A stretch of 64,000 nt of DNA. It comes from Paractinoplanes maris. Lineage in GTDB: Bacteria; Actinomycetota; Actinomycetes; Mycobacteriales; Micromonosporaceae. Shown here one piece after another: positions 15,077 to 23,383 of the stretch (the first letter of the stretch is position 1; each line of letters starts with the position of its first letter). Position numbers and translations under genes: made by a program. Under the pieces are notes generated by a model. The model was not told where the DNA came from, made no database searches, and saw only the letters and a program-made list of their open reading frames with translations. The stretch spans positions 496,001 through 560,000 of the forward strand of contig NZ_JALPVL010000001.1 in the NCBI RefSeq assembly GCF_023544465.1, in the 5' to 3' direction.

Positions 15077-16360
15077 GTGACAGCACAACCTCGTCCCTGG
15101 TCCGCTCCGGCCGCGTCCGGTCCGGTCACCGCCTCGGTGCGGCTGCCGGGCTCCAAGTCGATGACGGCCCGCGCCCTGGTGCTGGCCGCGCTGGCGGGCG
15201 GGCCGTCGGTGATCGAGCGGCCGCTGCGCGCCCGCGACACCGAGCTGATGGCCGCGGGTCTGCGCGCGCTCGGGGTGGGGCTCGACGCGCGCGCCGACGA
15301 TCGGTGGACGGTCGAGCCGGGGCCGCTGCGCGGCCCGGCCCGGGTCGACGTGGGCCTGGCCGGCACGATCATGCGCTTCCTGCCGCCGGCCGCGGCGCTG
15401 GCCGAGGGCACCGTCGAGTTCGACGGCGACCCGCACGCGCGCAACCGGCCGCTGCGCCCGATCGTCGAGGCGTTGCGGTCGCTCGGCGTGTCGATCGACG
15501 CGTCCGAGATCGGCGGGCTGCCGCTCACCGTGCGGGGCGCCGGCCTGGTCGAGGGCGGCGAGACCGTGATCGACGCGTCGGCCTCCAGCCAGTTCGTCTC
15601 CGGGCTGCTGCTGTCGGCGCCGCGGTTCACCAAGGGCCTGGTGCTGCGGCACGAGGGCCCGCCTGTGCCGTCCGCTCCGCATCTGCGGATGACGACGCAC
15701 ATGCTGCGCGCCGCCGGGGCGGTGGTCGACGAGTCGGTGCCCGACGTCTGGGCGGTCGAGCCGGGCGAGCTCCAGGGGCGGGTGTGGGTGATCGAGCCCG
15801 ACCTCTCCGGGGCCGTGCCGTTCTTCGCCGCCGCCATGGTCACCGGCGGGGCGGTGACCCTCAGCGGATGGCCGGCCGAGAGCTGGCAGCCGGTCGGCCG
15901 GCTCACCGAGCTGCTCACCGCCCTCGGCGCCGAGGTCACCCAGTCGGCTGACGGGCTCACCGTGCGCGGCACCGGCCGGCTGCACGGCATCACCGCCGAC
16001 CTGTCCGAGGTCAGCGAGCTCACCCCGGTGGTGGCCGCGCTGGCCGCGCTGGCCGACGGGCCGTCCGAGCTGCGCGGGGTCGAGCACATCCGCGGGCACG
16101 AGACCGACCGGATCGCCGCGCTCGCCACCGAGCTGGGCAAGGTCGGCGCCGGGATCACCGAGTTCCGCGACGGCCTGCACATCGTGCCCGGGCCGTTGCA
16201 CGGGGCCGAGTTCGAGACCTATGCCGACCACCGGATGGCCCACGCGGCCGCGGTTATCGGACTCGCCGTGCAGGGCGTGACCCTGACCGACGTAGCGTGT
16301 ACGTCGAAGACGTTGCCCGAGTTCCCGGAACTCTGGGCCGGACTCGTGGCGAGGAGTTAG
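15077..16360 (+). CDS. aroA: 3-phosphoshikimate 1-carboxyvinyltransferase (EPSP synthase)
   Basis: A 427-residue EPSP synthase, the sixth step of the shikimate pathway: it joins phosphoenolpyruvate to shikimate 3-phosphate. Landmarks are LPGSKSMTARALVLAAL near residue 24, the VDVGLAGTIMRFLPP loop, SSQFVSGLLL, and YADHRMAHAAAVIGL near the end. The start is GTG 15077; ATG 15068 is in frame, but CACAAT lies 7 nt before the GTG and no Shine-Dalgarno sequence is present, so a leaderless start at GTG is more likely. aroA and rsgA adjoin, as in M. tuberculosis (Rv3227-Rv3228). Confidence 0.93.
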   Translation: MTAQPRPWSAPAASGPVTASVRLPGSKSMTARALVLAALAGGPSVIERPLRARDTELMAAGLRALGVGLDARADDRWTVEPGPLRGPARVDVGLAGTIMRFLPPAAALAEGTVEFDGDPHARNRPLRPIVEALRSLGVSIDASEIGGLPLTVRGAGLVEGGETVIDASASSQFVSGLLLSAPRFTKGLVLRHEGPPVPSAPHLRMTTHMLRAAGAVVDESVPDVWAVEPGELQGRVWVIEPDLSGAVPFFAAAMVTGGAVTLSGWPAESWQPVGRLTELLTALGAEVTQSADGLTVRGTGRLHGITADLSEVSELTPVVAALAALADGPSELRGVEHIRGHETDRIAALATELGKVGAGITEFRDGLHIVPGPLHGAEFETYADHRMAHAAAVIGLAVQGVTLTDVACTSKTLPEFPELWAGLVARS

Positions 16361-16362
16361 AC

Positions 16363-17436
16363 CTGCCAGGCCGCAAACGGGAGTACGACGAGGACGACGT
16401 CCGGGTCAGACCGGGCCGTTCGTCGCGCCCCCGCACCCGCACCCGACCCAAGCACGACGACGCCATCGACGCGCTGGTGATCACCGTCGACCGGGGCCGC
16501 TACGGCTGCGTCCGCGAGGAGGCGCCGATCGACGCCCCTGTGATCACCGCGATGCGCGCCCGCGAGCTGGGCCGTAAATCGGTCGTCGTGGGTGACCGGG
16601 TGGCGCTGGTCGGTGACGTCACCGGAGACGACGGCGCGCTGGCCCGCATCGTCCGGATCGGCGAGCGCACCTCGGTCCTGCGCCGCACCGCGGACGACGA
16701 CGACACCACCCCCGAGGGCCGCCTCGAACGCGTCGTGGTGGCCAACGCCGACCAGCTCGTGATCGTCAGCGCGCTGGCCGACCCCCAGCCGCGCACCGGC
16801 TTCATCGACCGCTGCCTGGTGGCGGCGTACGACGCCGGCATCGAGCCGCTGCTGTGCCTGACCAAAGCCGACCTGGCCGGTCCGGAGGCGGTGCTCGACT
16901 ACTACGCGGAGCTGGACCTGCCGTACGTGCTGGTCCGCCCGGACAGCGACCTGAGCGACCTGCGCAAGCGCCTGGCCGGTCACATCTCGGTCATGGTCGG
17001 GCACTCCGGCGTGGGGAAGTCGACGCTGGTCAACCGTCTGGTGCCGGACGCGCTGCGAGCGGTGGGCGTGGTCAGCGCGATCGGCAAAGGCCGGCACACG
17101 TCGACCAGCGCGGTGGCCCTGCGGCTGCCCCCGGTGGGCCGGTCGCGCGAGGATCCCGGCTGGATCATCGACACGCCGGGGATCCGGAGCTTCGGGCTCG
17201 CCCACGTCAGTGCCGAGAGCCTGCTGCACGGCTTCCCCGACCTGGTCGAGGGCACGCTGGAGGACCAGCCGAACTGCGGGCACAGCGTCAACGACGTCGA
17301 GTGCCGGCTGGACGCCTGGGTGGCCGCGGGAAACGCCGATCCACGCCGGCTGGAGTCCTACCGGCGGCTGCTGGCCTCGCGGGCCGGGGAGGGCGACCCC
17401 CGGGAGACGCCACCGGACGAGGGCCGGCCGGGATAG
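16363..17436 (+). CDS. rsgA: ribosome-associated circularly permuted GTPase RsgA
   Basis: A roughly 357-residue GTPase that acts in late 30S-subunit assembly. The G motifs occur in permuted order: LTKAD (G4), then GHSGVGKSTLVN (G1), then DTPGIRSFG (G3). An OB-fold comes first and a zinc knuckle last (NCGHSVNDVECRLD). The start is uncertain: homologues begin close to the REYDEDDVRVRPGRS segment, and the only nearby initiator is CTG 16363 with GAGGAG upstream; GTG 16297 in the same frame would overlap aroA by 64 bases and lacks a ribosome-binding site. It follows aroA with 2 bases between, so it is co-transcribed. Confidence 0.9.
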   Translation: MPGRKREYDEDDVRVRPGRSSRPRTRTRPKHDDAIDALVITVDRGRYGCVREEAPIDAPVITAMRARELGRKSVVVGDRVALVGDVTGDDGALARIVRIGERTSVLRRTADDDDTTPEGRLERVVVANADQLVIVSALADPQPRTGFIDRCLVAAYDAGIEPLLCLTKADLAGPEAVLDYYAELDLPYVLVRPDSDLSDLRKRLAGHISVMVGHSGVGKSTLVNRLVPDALRAVGVVSAIGKGRHTSTSAVALRLPPVGRSREDPGWIIDTPGIRSFGLAHVSAESLLHGFPDLVEGTLEDQPNCGHSVNDVECRLDAWVAAGNADPRRLESYRRLLASRAGEGDPRETPPDEGRPG

Positions 17437-17500
17437 TCGCGGGTGGGGTTCATGTTGCCCATGGCGACGCGCGGGGTGGATCATCCGCTAGCGTGCGGGC

Positions 17501-18295
17501 ATGGCTGGTTATGCCGACGACCTCTCGCTTGCTCACCTGCTGGCGGACACCGCCGACTCGATCTCGATGAGCCGGTTCCGGGCGCTCGATCTCCAGGTCG
17601 AGTCCAAGCCCGACCTCACCCCGGTCTCCGACGCCGACACCGCGGTGGAGCAGGCCATCCGGTCGACGCTGGCACGCGCCCGCCCGCGCGACGGGGTGCT
17701 GGGGGAAGAGTTCGGGCTCACCCACGCCGCCGCCGGGCCGGGCAGCCGGCGATGGGTGATCGACCCGATCGACGGGACCAAGAACTTCGTGCGCGGGGTG
17801 CCCATCTGGGGCACCCTGATCGCGCTCCTCGAGGGAGACGTCCCGGTGGCCGGGCTGGTGAGCGCGCCCGCCCTGGGCCGGCGGTGGTGGGCGGCGCGCG
17901 GGCATGGCGCGTACGCCGGGAAGCACCAGCACGCGGCCACCCGCATCCGGGTGTCGGGCGTGGGGCGGATCAGCGACGCCAGTCTGAGCTACGCCAGCCT
18001 CGACGGATGGCACCAGATCGGGCGGCTGCAGCAGATCGTCGACCTCAGCCTGGCCGTCTGGCGCAGCCGGGCCTACGGCGACTTCTACGGCTACATGCTG
18101 CTGGCCGAGGGCGCGGTGGACACGATGGTCGAGCCGGAGCTGTCGCTGTGGGACATGGCCGCGCTGATCCCGATCGTCCAGGAGGCCGGAGGCACGATCA
18201 CCGACCTGGCCGGACGCGCGCCGGCCGACAAGTCGTCGGTCATCGCCACCAATGGATCGCTGCACGAAACGGTACTTACCGCGCTGTCCCGATAA
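17501..18295 (+). CDS. hisN: histidinol-phosphatase, inositol-monophosphatase type
   Basis: A 264-residue member of the inositol-monophosphatase family. The metal ligands are in LGEEFG (Glu about 69), DPIDGTKNFVRG (Asp about 87-90) and ELSLWDMAAL (Asp). In actinobacteria this branch is HisN, which dephosphorylates histidinol phosphate in histidine synthesis, and it commonly lies next to rsgA. An inositol- or fructose-bisphosphatase role cannot be excluded from motifs alone. ATG 17501 follows TAGCGT by 6 nt without a Shine-Dalgarno sequence, so a leaderless transcript is likely. Its nearest neighbour rsgA ends 64 bases upstream. Confidence 0.88.
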   Translation: MAGYADDLSLAHLLADTADSISMSRFRALDLQVESKPDLTPVSDADTAVEQAIRSTLARARPRDGVLGEEFGLTHAAAGPGSRRWVIDPIDGTKNFVRGVPIWGTLIALLEGDVPVAGLVSAPALGRRWWAARGHGAYAGKHQHAATRIRVSGVGRISDASLSYASLDGWHQIGRLQQIVDLSLAVWRSRAYGDFYGYMLLAEGAVDTMVEPELSLWDMAALIPIVQEAGGTITDLAGRAPADKSSVIATNGSLHETVLTALSR

Positions 18296-18406
18296 ACGGA
18301 CATTGAGCCTGAAAAAGGTGGCTCTGTGTAACGCCCCGGGCACCCCGCGCTGAGAGTGTCCCCCGAAGCGCTGATGCGGCGCCGGGGCTGGTCTATCGTG
18401 CGTCAC

Positions 18407-19306
18407 GTGGTGTCCTCGGGCTGGTGCTTCCTCGCCGCCATGATCCTGGCGTACGGGGTGGCTAACCTGCTGCAGTCGGCGGCCGCGGCCCGCACGACCG
18501 TGCACCACACCTTCGACCCCGGGCTGCTGGTGCGGCTCGCCGGGCAGCGGATCTATCTGCTCGGCCTCGGCTGTCAGGTGCTCGGCTTCGTGCTCGCCTT
18601 CCTGGCCCGTGAGGACCTGCCGCTCTTCCTCGTGCAGGCCAGCGTGGCGGCGGGGCTGGGCGTGACCGCCATTCTCGGCGTCGTGCTGCTCAAGTGGTCG
18701 CTGCCGGCCGCCGAGGTGGTGCTGCTGGTCCTGCTCATGATCGGCATCGCGGGTCTGGTCAACGCGGCTCAACCGGCCCACGCGCGACCGCTGGGAACGG
18801 CCGCCGTGGCCGGCCTGGCCGTCGCTGTGCTGGTCATCGCGGGGCTGGGCTTCTTCGCCGTACGCCTGCAAGGAGCCCTCGGCTCGGTCGTGCTCGGCTC
18901 GCTGGCCGGTGTCGGGTTCAGCGCGGCCGCCATCGCCGCCCGGCCGCTGGCCAACGAGCACTCCGCCGCCGGCTTCTTCGCCAACCCGCTGCTCTATCTG
19001 CTGATCGTGCACTCGCTCGTCGGCCAGCTCCTGCTGGGGCTGGCCATGCAGCGCGGCTCGACCACGGCCGCGGTCGCCGCGATGGACGCGGCGGGGGCCG
19101 TCCCGGCCGCGATCGTCGGCCTGCTGCTGCTGGGCGACCGCATCCAGCCCGGCAAGGAGTGGCTGGCCGCGCTCGGCTTCGTGGTCACCCTGGCCGCGGT
19201 GATCGGCCTGACCCGATACGCCGAACCCCAGCACCACCACGCCCCGGCCCCGCCACCACGCAGGCCCGAGCCGGCCCCGCTGCGCCCCGCCCCGACCAGC
19301 CGCTGA
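18407..19306 (+). CDS. DMT/EamA-like integral membrane protein
   Basis: A roughly 299-residue protein with nine or ten hydrophobic helices; the order of helices and the second-half motif LGDRIQPGKEWLAALGFVVT resemble drug/metabolite-transporter (EamA) proteins. The C-terminal tail is Pro/His-rich and soluble. The frame is open from GTG 18356, but I prefer GTG 18407 because TATCGT sits 7 nt before it, giving a leaderless start, and the hydrophobic part begins right there (VSSGWCFLAAMILAYG). No substrate is suggested by context. It stands alone after hisN. Confidence 0.75.
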   Translation: MVSSGWCFLAAMILAYGVANLLQSAAAARTTVHHTFDPGLLVRLAGQRIYLLGLGCQVLGFVLAFLAREDLPLFLVQASVAAGLGVTAILGVVLLKWSLPAAEVVLLVLLMIGIAGLVNAAQPAHARPLGTAAVAGLAVAVLVIAGLGFFAVRLQGALGSVVLGSLAGVGFSAAAIAARPLANEHSAAGFFANPLLYLLIVHSLVGQLLLGLAMQRGSTTAAVAAMDAAGAVPAAIVGLLLLGDRIQPGKEWLAALGFVVTLAAVIGLTRYAEPQHHHAPAPPPRRPEPAPLRPAPTSR

Positions 19307-19550
19307 CCTGCTGCTCGAAGCCGGGCCGGCCCGCCGCGACGACCAGCGGCTGAGCTGCCACTACCGGAACGAGGCCGTTCCCAAAAGTGGACGGAAGCAA
19401 TTTCATCACTGAGTTGCATGAGTCTTCCCCCGCCGGGTACATGCTGACCAAGCCTGTCAGGAGGTTATGTCCCGTTTGATGCCGTACCGCCTTCGACGGA
19501 GGGTGGTTTCGGTCCCCACACTCGCCGGAAATGCGAAAAGGGGACACGTT

Positions 19551-20291
19551 ATGCACAATGGAGCGATCATGGCGAGCGAGGTGCAGCACCTGGTGGATCG
19601 CGGGGCGGAGTACCCCCTGGTCCGGCTGACCGGTGTGCTCGACGCCGCGGCGGCCGGCACAGTGCGCTCCGCGCTGCTCAGCGTCCTGGCCGAGCAGCCC
19701 GAGGCGGTGCTGGTCGACGTCGGTGAGCTCGCCGTCCCGGCCCCCGATACGGCGGCCATGCTGCGCGAGATCCGCCTCGAGACGGCAGATTGGCCCGGCG
19801 CCCATCTGGCGCTGTGCGACCCCCGCGGGGCCACCGCCTGGCCCGGGGCGGGCTGGCCGGTCTGGCCGGACGCCCGGGCGGCGGTCGCCGAGCTGGGCAA
19901 ACCCGACCCCGACCAGCGGCTCAGCCTCGACCTGGAGCCCGCGGTGGGCGCCGCCCGCCGCTCGCGCGAGCTGATCACCGAGGCCTGCGGGCGCTGGGAC
20001 CGGCGCGATCTGGCCGGGCCGGCGTGCATCGTCGTGACCGAGCTCGTCAACAATGTGGTCGTCCACGCCCGCACCCCGATGGCCGTGCTCGTCGCGACGC
20101 ACGGCAGCGGCATCAGCGTGGCGGTGCGCGACCACTCGACGCACATCCCGACCTTCACCGGCACGCCGGTGCCCGCCACCTCCTACGGCGGCCGGGGCAT
20201 GCTGCTCATCGACTCGGTGTCGGCCCGGTGGGGCAACCTGCGCCTCGACGACGGCAAAGTGGTCTGGGCGCTGCTGGACGCCGAGGCGTGA
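19551..20291 (+). CDS. STAS domain fused to anti-sigma-type ATPase
   Basis: A 246-residue two-domain signalling protein. Residues about 10-100 form a STAS-like (anti-sigma antagonist) domain (VRLTGVLDAAAAGTVRSAL); residues about 130-240 form an RsbW/SpoIIAB-type ATPase with the N-box VVTELVNNVVVHA, G1 VAVRDHSTHIPT and G2 GGRGMLLIDSVS. Such proteins link phosphorylation to sigma-factor control; having antagonist and kinase-type domains in one chain is uncommon. The start is ATG 19551 with AAGGGGA 7 nt upstream; ATG 19467 in the same frame has AGGAGG only 2 nt away, too close. No sigma factor gene is adjacent. Confidence 0.82.
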   Translation: MHNGAIMASEVQHLVDRGAEYPLVRLTGVLDAAAAGTVRSALLSVLAEQPEAVLVDVGELAVPAPDTAAMLREIRLETADWPGAHLALCDPRGATAWPGAGWPVWPDARAAVAELGKPDPDQRLSLDLEPAVGAARRSRELITEACGRWDRRDLAGPACIVVTELVNNVVVHARTPMAVLVATHGSGISVAVRDHSTHIPTFTGTPVPATSYGGRGMLLIDSVSARWGNLRLDDGKVVWALLDAEA

Positions 20292-20367
20292 ACCCGGGCG
20301 TGAGGTCGCCTAGAACGAGGCGCAGAGCACGAGCATGACCGGCCCCGCACGCGGGTAGATTGCGGGG

Positions 20368-20925
20368 ATGCGAGACAACGACTACCCCGCCGAGGTGTCC
20401 GACCCCGAGGCTTCCGGTCTGCCCGACACCGCGGATGACGATTCGACCGCGTACGACCAGGTGGAGAGCCCCCGCTGGGCGGACGGGCCCGACCCGGCGG
20501 CCCTCGCGGGTGTCGGCCCCGGCGGTTCCAACCGCTTCGGCGACACCGCCGCGGAGCAGCACGCGGGCGAGGGCCTCGACCGCCGCCTCCGTCAGGAGGA
20601 GCCCGACTTCGGCGCCGAGGACCAGATCCCGGTCCGGCACGACCCGATCGACGAGACCGTCGACAGCTCCGAGCAGCGCAACTTCGACGCCGATGTGTGG
20701 GGCGAGAGCCCGACCTCCGACCCGAAATCGCAGATCTCGCTCTACGACGACGGTCAGCTCGACGACGACAACCCCGAGACGGTGGGCCGCCTGGTGGCCA
20801 CCGACGAGGGCTACGGCTTCGACAACGAGGGTGACAGCGTGGCCTACGACGCGGGCGCGGCCGGCGGCGGCGCGAGCGCCGAGGAGCTCGCCATCCACGA
20901 GACGAACGCCCCGAAATACGAGTGA
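20368..20925 (+). CDS. DUF5709 domain protein
   Basis: A 185-residue, strongly acidic, hydrophilic protein of the actinobacterial DUF5709 family: MRDNDYPAEVSDPEASGLPD at the start, a middle DRRLRQEEPDFGAED and a tail containing ETVGRLVATDEGYGFDNEGD (two parts) and AEELAIHET. No catalytic residue pattern, signal peptide or membrane segment. The composition suggests a largely disordered stress-type protein, but function is unknown. TAGATT sits 6 nt before ATG 20368, again a leaderless arrangement. It converges on the response-regulator gene across a long hairpin. Confidence 0.8.
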   Translation: MRDNDYPAEVSDPEASGLPDTADDDSTAYDQVESPRWADGPDPAALAGVGPGGSNRFGDTAAEQHAGEGLDRRLRQEEPDFGAEDQIPVRHDPIDETVDSSEQRNFDADVWGESPTSDPKSQISLYDDGQLDDDNPETVGRLVATDEGYGFDNEGDSVAYDAGAAGGGASAEELAIHETNAPKYE

Positions 20926-20952
20926 CCCCGCGTAGGTCGAGGCTGCGCCGGC

Positions 20953-21047
20953 GGATCCTGCCCGTCGGTGTCGAGGGCGTCGAAAACGGCGAGGCGGAGC
21001 CGACGTCGTTTCGCCGTCCTCGACACCGGTCTCAGGGGGCAGGATCC
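20953..21047. terminator. long hairpin between convergent genes
   Basis: An imperfect inverted repeat of about 95 bases. Two perfect arm segments, 11 bp (20953-20963 with 21037-21047) and 10 bp (20966-20975 with 21019-21028), flank a GC-rich centre. It lies between DUF5709 and the response regulator and overlaps the last codons of the latter. A bidirectional terminator is the simplest reading. Confidence 0.65.
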
Positions 21048-21709
21048 TCGCCGAGCGGAGCGAGGCCATTCTGCAACGCGTAGCGGGTTAGTTCTACGCG
21101 GTTGTGCAGCTGGAGCTTGCCCAGCGTGTTCTGCACGTGGTTCTGCACCGTGCGGTGGCTGAGCACGAGTCGTTCGGCGATCTGCCGGTACGACAAGCCC
21201 TTGGCCACCAGGCGCAGCACCTCGGTCTCGCGCTCGGTGAGCTTCGGCGCGTCCGCCCGCGGATCGGCCGGCTCGGTCACGGCCAGCCGGCGGAACTCGC
21301 CCAGCACCAGCCCGGCCAGCCCGGGGGTGAAGACGGTGTCACCGGCCGCCGTCCGGCTCACCGCGTCGAGGAAGTCGGTCAGGCCGGCCGACTTCAGCAG
21401 GTAGCCGGTCGCGCCGGCCTTCATCGCGTCGAGCACGTCCTGCTGCTCGCCGCTGGCCGAGAGCATCAGGACCCGTACGCCGGGGACCTCGGTCTGCAGG
21501 CCGTTGATCACCTCCACCCCGGAGACATCCGGCAGCTGGAGGTCGAGGATCACGACGTCGGGCCGGGCCGCGGCCGCGATGCGCACCGCCTGCCGCCCCT
21601 CGCCGCTCGTCGCGACCACGTCGTAACCGGCCGCGGCCAGGTCGCGGCTGACGCCCTCGCGCCACATCGGGTGGTCGTCGACCACCATCACCCGGATCGC
21701 AGCGCTCAT
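21032..21709 (-). CDS. NarL/FixJ-family response regulator
   Basis: A 225-residue regulator: a receiver domain with VMVVDDHPMWREGV (Asp pair), the phosphoacceptor in VVILDLQLPDVSG (Asp about 56) and the Lys in YLLKSAG, then a LuxR-type helix-turn-helix with LTERETEVLRLVAKGLSY and LSHRTVQNHVQNTLGKL. ATG 21709 is 5 bases downstream of the kinase stop, so kinase and regulator are one operon. It should bind DNA when phosphorylated by that partner. The genes it controls are not evident. Confidence 0.92.
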   Translation of the reverse strand: MSAAIRVMVVDDHPMWREGVSRDLAAAGYDVVATSGEGRQAVRIAAAARPDVVILDLQLPDVSGVEVINGLQTEVPGVRVLMLSASGEQQDVLDAMKAGATGYLLKSAGLTDFLDAVSRTAAGDTVFTPGLAGLVLGEFRRLAVTEPADPRADAPKLTERETEVLRLVAKGLSYRQIAERLVLSHRTVQNHVQNTLGKLQLHNRVELTRYALQNGLAPLGEDPAP

Positions 21710-21714
21710 GGCAG

Positions 21715-22848
21715 TCACGATATCGGGACGCGGCGCACGACCATCTCGACCTCGGTGCCCTCGCCCGGCGCGGAGATGATCCGCACCCGGCCGCCGAGGT
21801 CGGCGACCCGCCCGCGGATCGACTGGACGACGCCGAGCCGCCCCTGGGCCTCGGCCTGGGCCAGCCGGTCGGGCTCGATGCCGCAGCCGTCGTCGCGGAC
21901 GGTCACGATCACCTCGTCCGGCTCGTCCTCGACGAACAGGTAGACCTTGGTGCCGGGGACGCAGTGCTTCTCCACGTTGTCCACCGCGGCGGCCACGGCG
22001 GCGCGCAGCTCGTGGGCGATGCGGGCGGGCAGCCGGACGGCGCCGGCCGGGCCCGAGACGGTCACCACCGGTGAGGCGTACGGCTCGAGCAGCGCCATCA
22101 GATCGAGCTCGTCGGCGACCGGGTCGCTCACCTGGCGAGCCGCCACCAGGCTGCGCAGCGCCGCCTCCTGTTCGCCGGCCAGCCGGGCCAGCTCTCCGGC
22201 CTCGCCGTCCAGCCCGGCGCCACGCCGTTTCACCAGCGCCAGCACCTGCAGCACGGAGTCGTGGATGTCGCGGGCCAGCCGCTCCCGCTCGCGGGTGGTC
22301 GCCTCGAGCTCGATCGCGCGCTCGAGCCGCTGCTGACCCACCTCGGCGATCCGCACCAGATTGCCCACCGCGATCGCGGCCAGCAGCATCAGCACCGCGC
22401 CGGTGAACGCCGCCTGGTCGTAGTGGGCCCGGACGATCAGATCGGTCGCCCCCATGGCCAGCGCGGCCGCGATGCCGCCACGCCGTCCGCCGGCCACCGC
22501 CCAGCAGATCACCGGCGCGACGTGCCAGGCGACCGCGAGGGTGGGCAGGCCGGCCTCCAGCCCGGACCGGCCGACCACCCAGATGCTGGCGGTCAGGACG
22601 GCGATGGTGACCAGCAGGTCGGCCACGAGCAGCGGCGGGCGGCGGCGGGCCGGATCGGCGTACGCATAGGTCGTGACCACCGTCCACGCGGCCATCAGGG
22701 CCAATGTGGGCCACGCGAGCATCGGCCGGACGTAGGCGCCGACATTGCTGACGACCAGGAACGCGGCATAGGCGAGGGCGGCCAGGCGGTAGATGGCGAT
22801 GGCCCGCCACAGCGGCGCCTGGAGACCGCTGTCGCGTGCGTCGGCCAT
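21715..22848 (-). CDS. membrane sensor histidine kinase (MacS/NarX-like)
   Basis: A 377-residue kinase with four to six N-terminal transmembrane helices (about residues 15-165), then the HisKA_3 dimerisation helix with ERERLARDIHDSVLQVLALV (His in DIHD) and a HATPase domain with AVAAAVDNVEKH and VRDDGCGIEPD. It is the cognate partner of the downstream NarL-type regulator. The first extracytoplasmic loops are short, so the signal is probably sensed in or near the membrane. ATG 22848 is chosen; upstream extension has no coding character. It is divergent from the anti-sigma ATPase gene. Confidence 0.9.
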   Translation of the reverse strand: MADARDSGLQAPLWRAIAIYRLAALAYAAFLVVSNVGAYVRPMLAWPTLALMAAWTVVTTYAYADPARRRPPLLVADLLVTIAVLTASIWVVGRSGLEAGLPTLAVAWHVAPVICWAVAGGRRGGIAAALAMGATDLIVRAHYDQAAFTGAVLMLLAAIAVGNLVRIAEVGQQRLERAIELEATTRERERLARDIHDSVLQVLALVKRRGAGLDGEAGELARLAGEQEAALRSLVAARQVSDPVADELDLMALLEPYASPVVTVSGPAGAVRLPARIAHELRAAVAAAVDNVEKHCVPGTKVYLFVEDEPDEVIVTVRDDGCGIEPDRLAQAEAQGRLGVVQSIRGRVADLGGRVRIISAPGEGTEVEMVVRRVPIS

Positions 22849-22926
22849 GGCCCGACCATCCCACACGACGGCACCGACCGGCGGCCCGCCCTGCGGGAAG
22901 ATCAGGCGTGCCCTACGGTCGGAGTC

Positions 22927-23331
22927 ATCGGCACCACAGTTCTGCTTTCCGAGACGTTCGACCGGAGCGCCATCACCGCGCTCCGGCACTCCGTCGCGTC
23001 CTGTGCCGGGACGGCCGGGCTGACCGGTGACCGCCTCGACGACTTCGTGGTCGCGGTCAACGAGCTGCTGACCAACGCCGTGCGCCACGGCGGTGGTGTC
23101 GGCCGGGTCCGGCTGTGGGCCGAGAACGATGCCGTGGTGTGCGAGGTGAGCGACTCCGGCGGCGGGCTGCCGGCGGTACGACCGGCGCCGGTGACGCGGC
23201 CGGCGGCCGACACGCCGGGCGGCTGGGGGCTGTGGCTGGCCGAGGAGCTGACCGACACATTCGAGCTGATCACTGGCGGCGAGGGGACCACGGTCCGGGT
23301 GTCCAGCCGCTCTTCCTTAAGCCAGCCTTAA
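22927..23331 (+). CDS. anti-sigma regulatory ATPase (RsbW-like), unusual start codon
   Basis: A 134-residue HATPase_c protein of the RsbW/SpoIIAB type: N-box FVVAVNELLTNAVRHGGG, G1 CEVSDSGGGLPAV and G2 GGWGLWLAEELTD. It should bind a sigma factor or phosphorylate a STAS protein. The oddity is the start: the conserved domain begins at TTVLLSETFDRSAITALRH, but there is no ATG, GTG or TTG in frame close to it. ATC 22927 lies 7 nt after TACGGT, the spacing of a leaderless start; CTG 22891 is another option. No Shine-Dalgarno sequence fits either. The true start should be regarded as unknown. Confidence 0.75.
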   Translation: MGTTVLLSETFDRSAITALRHSVASCAGTAGLTGDRLDDFVVAVNELLTNAVRHGGGVGRVRLWAENDAVVCEVSDSGGGLPAVRPAPVTRPAADTPGGWGLWLAEELTDTFELITGGEGTTVRVSSRSSLSQP

Positions 23332-23383
23332 AACTCCTCGCCGATCTTGCGAGGAGCTCTCACTTTCGTCAAGGTCTGCTGCT

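Noticed and set aside
19425..19445. SigB-like promoter (GGGTAC) before the STAS-ATPase gene
   Set aside because: The possible GTTGC -35 is 17 bases away rather than the usual 12 to 15, so the match is too weak.
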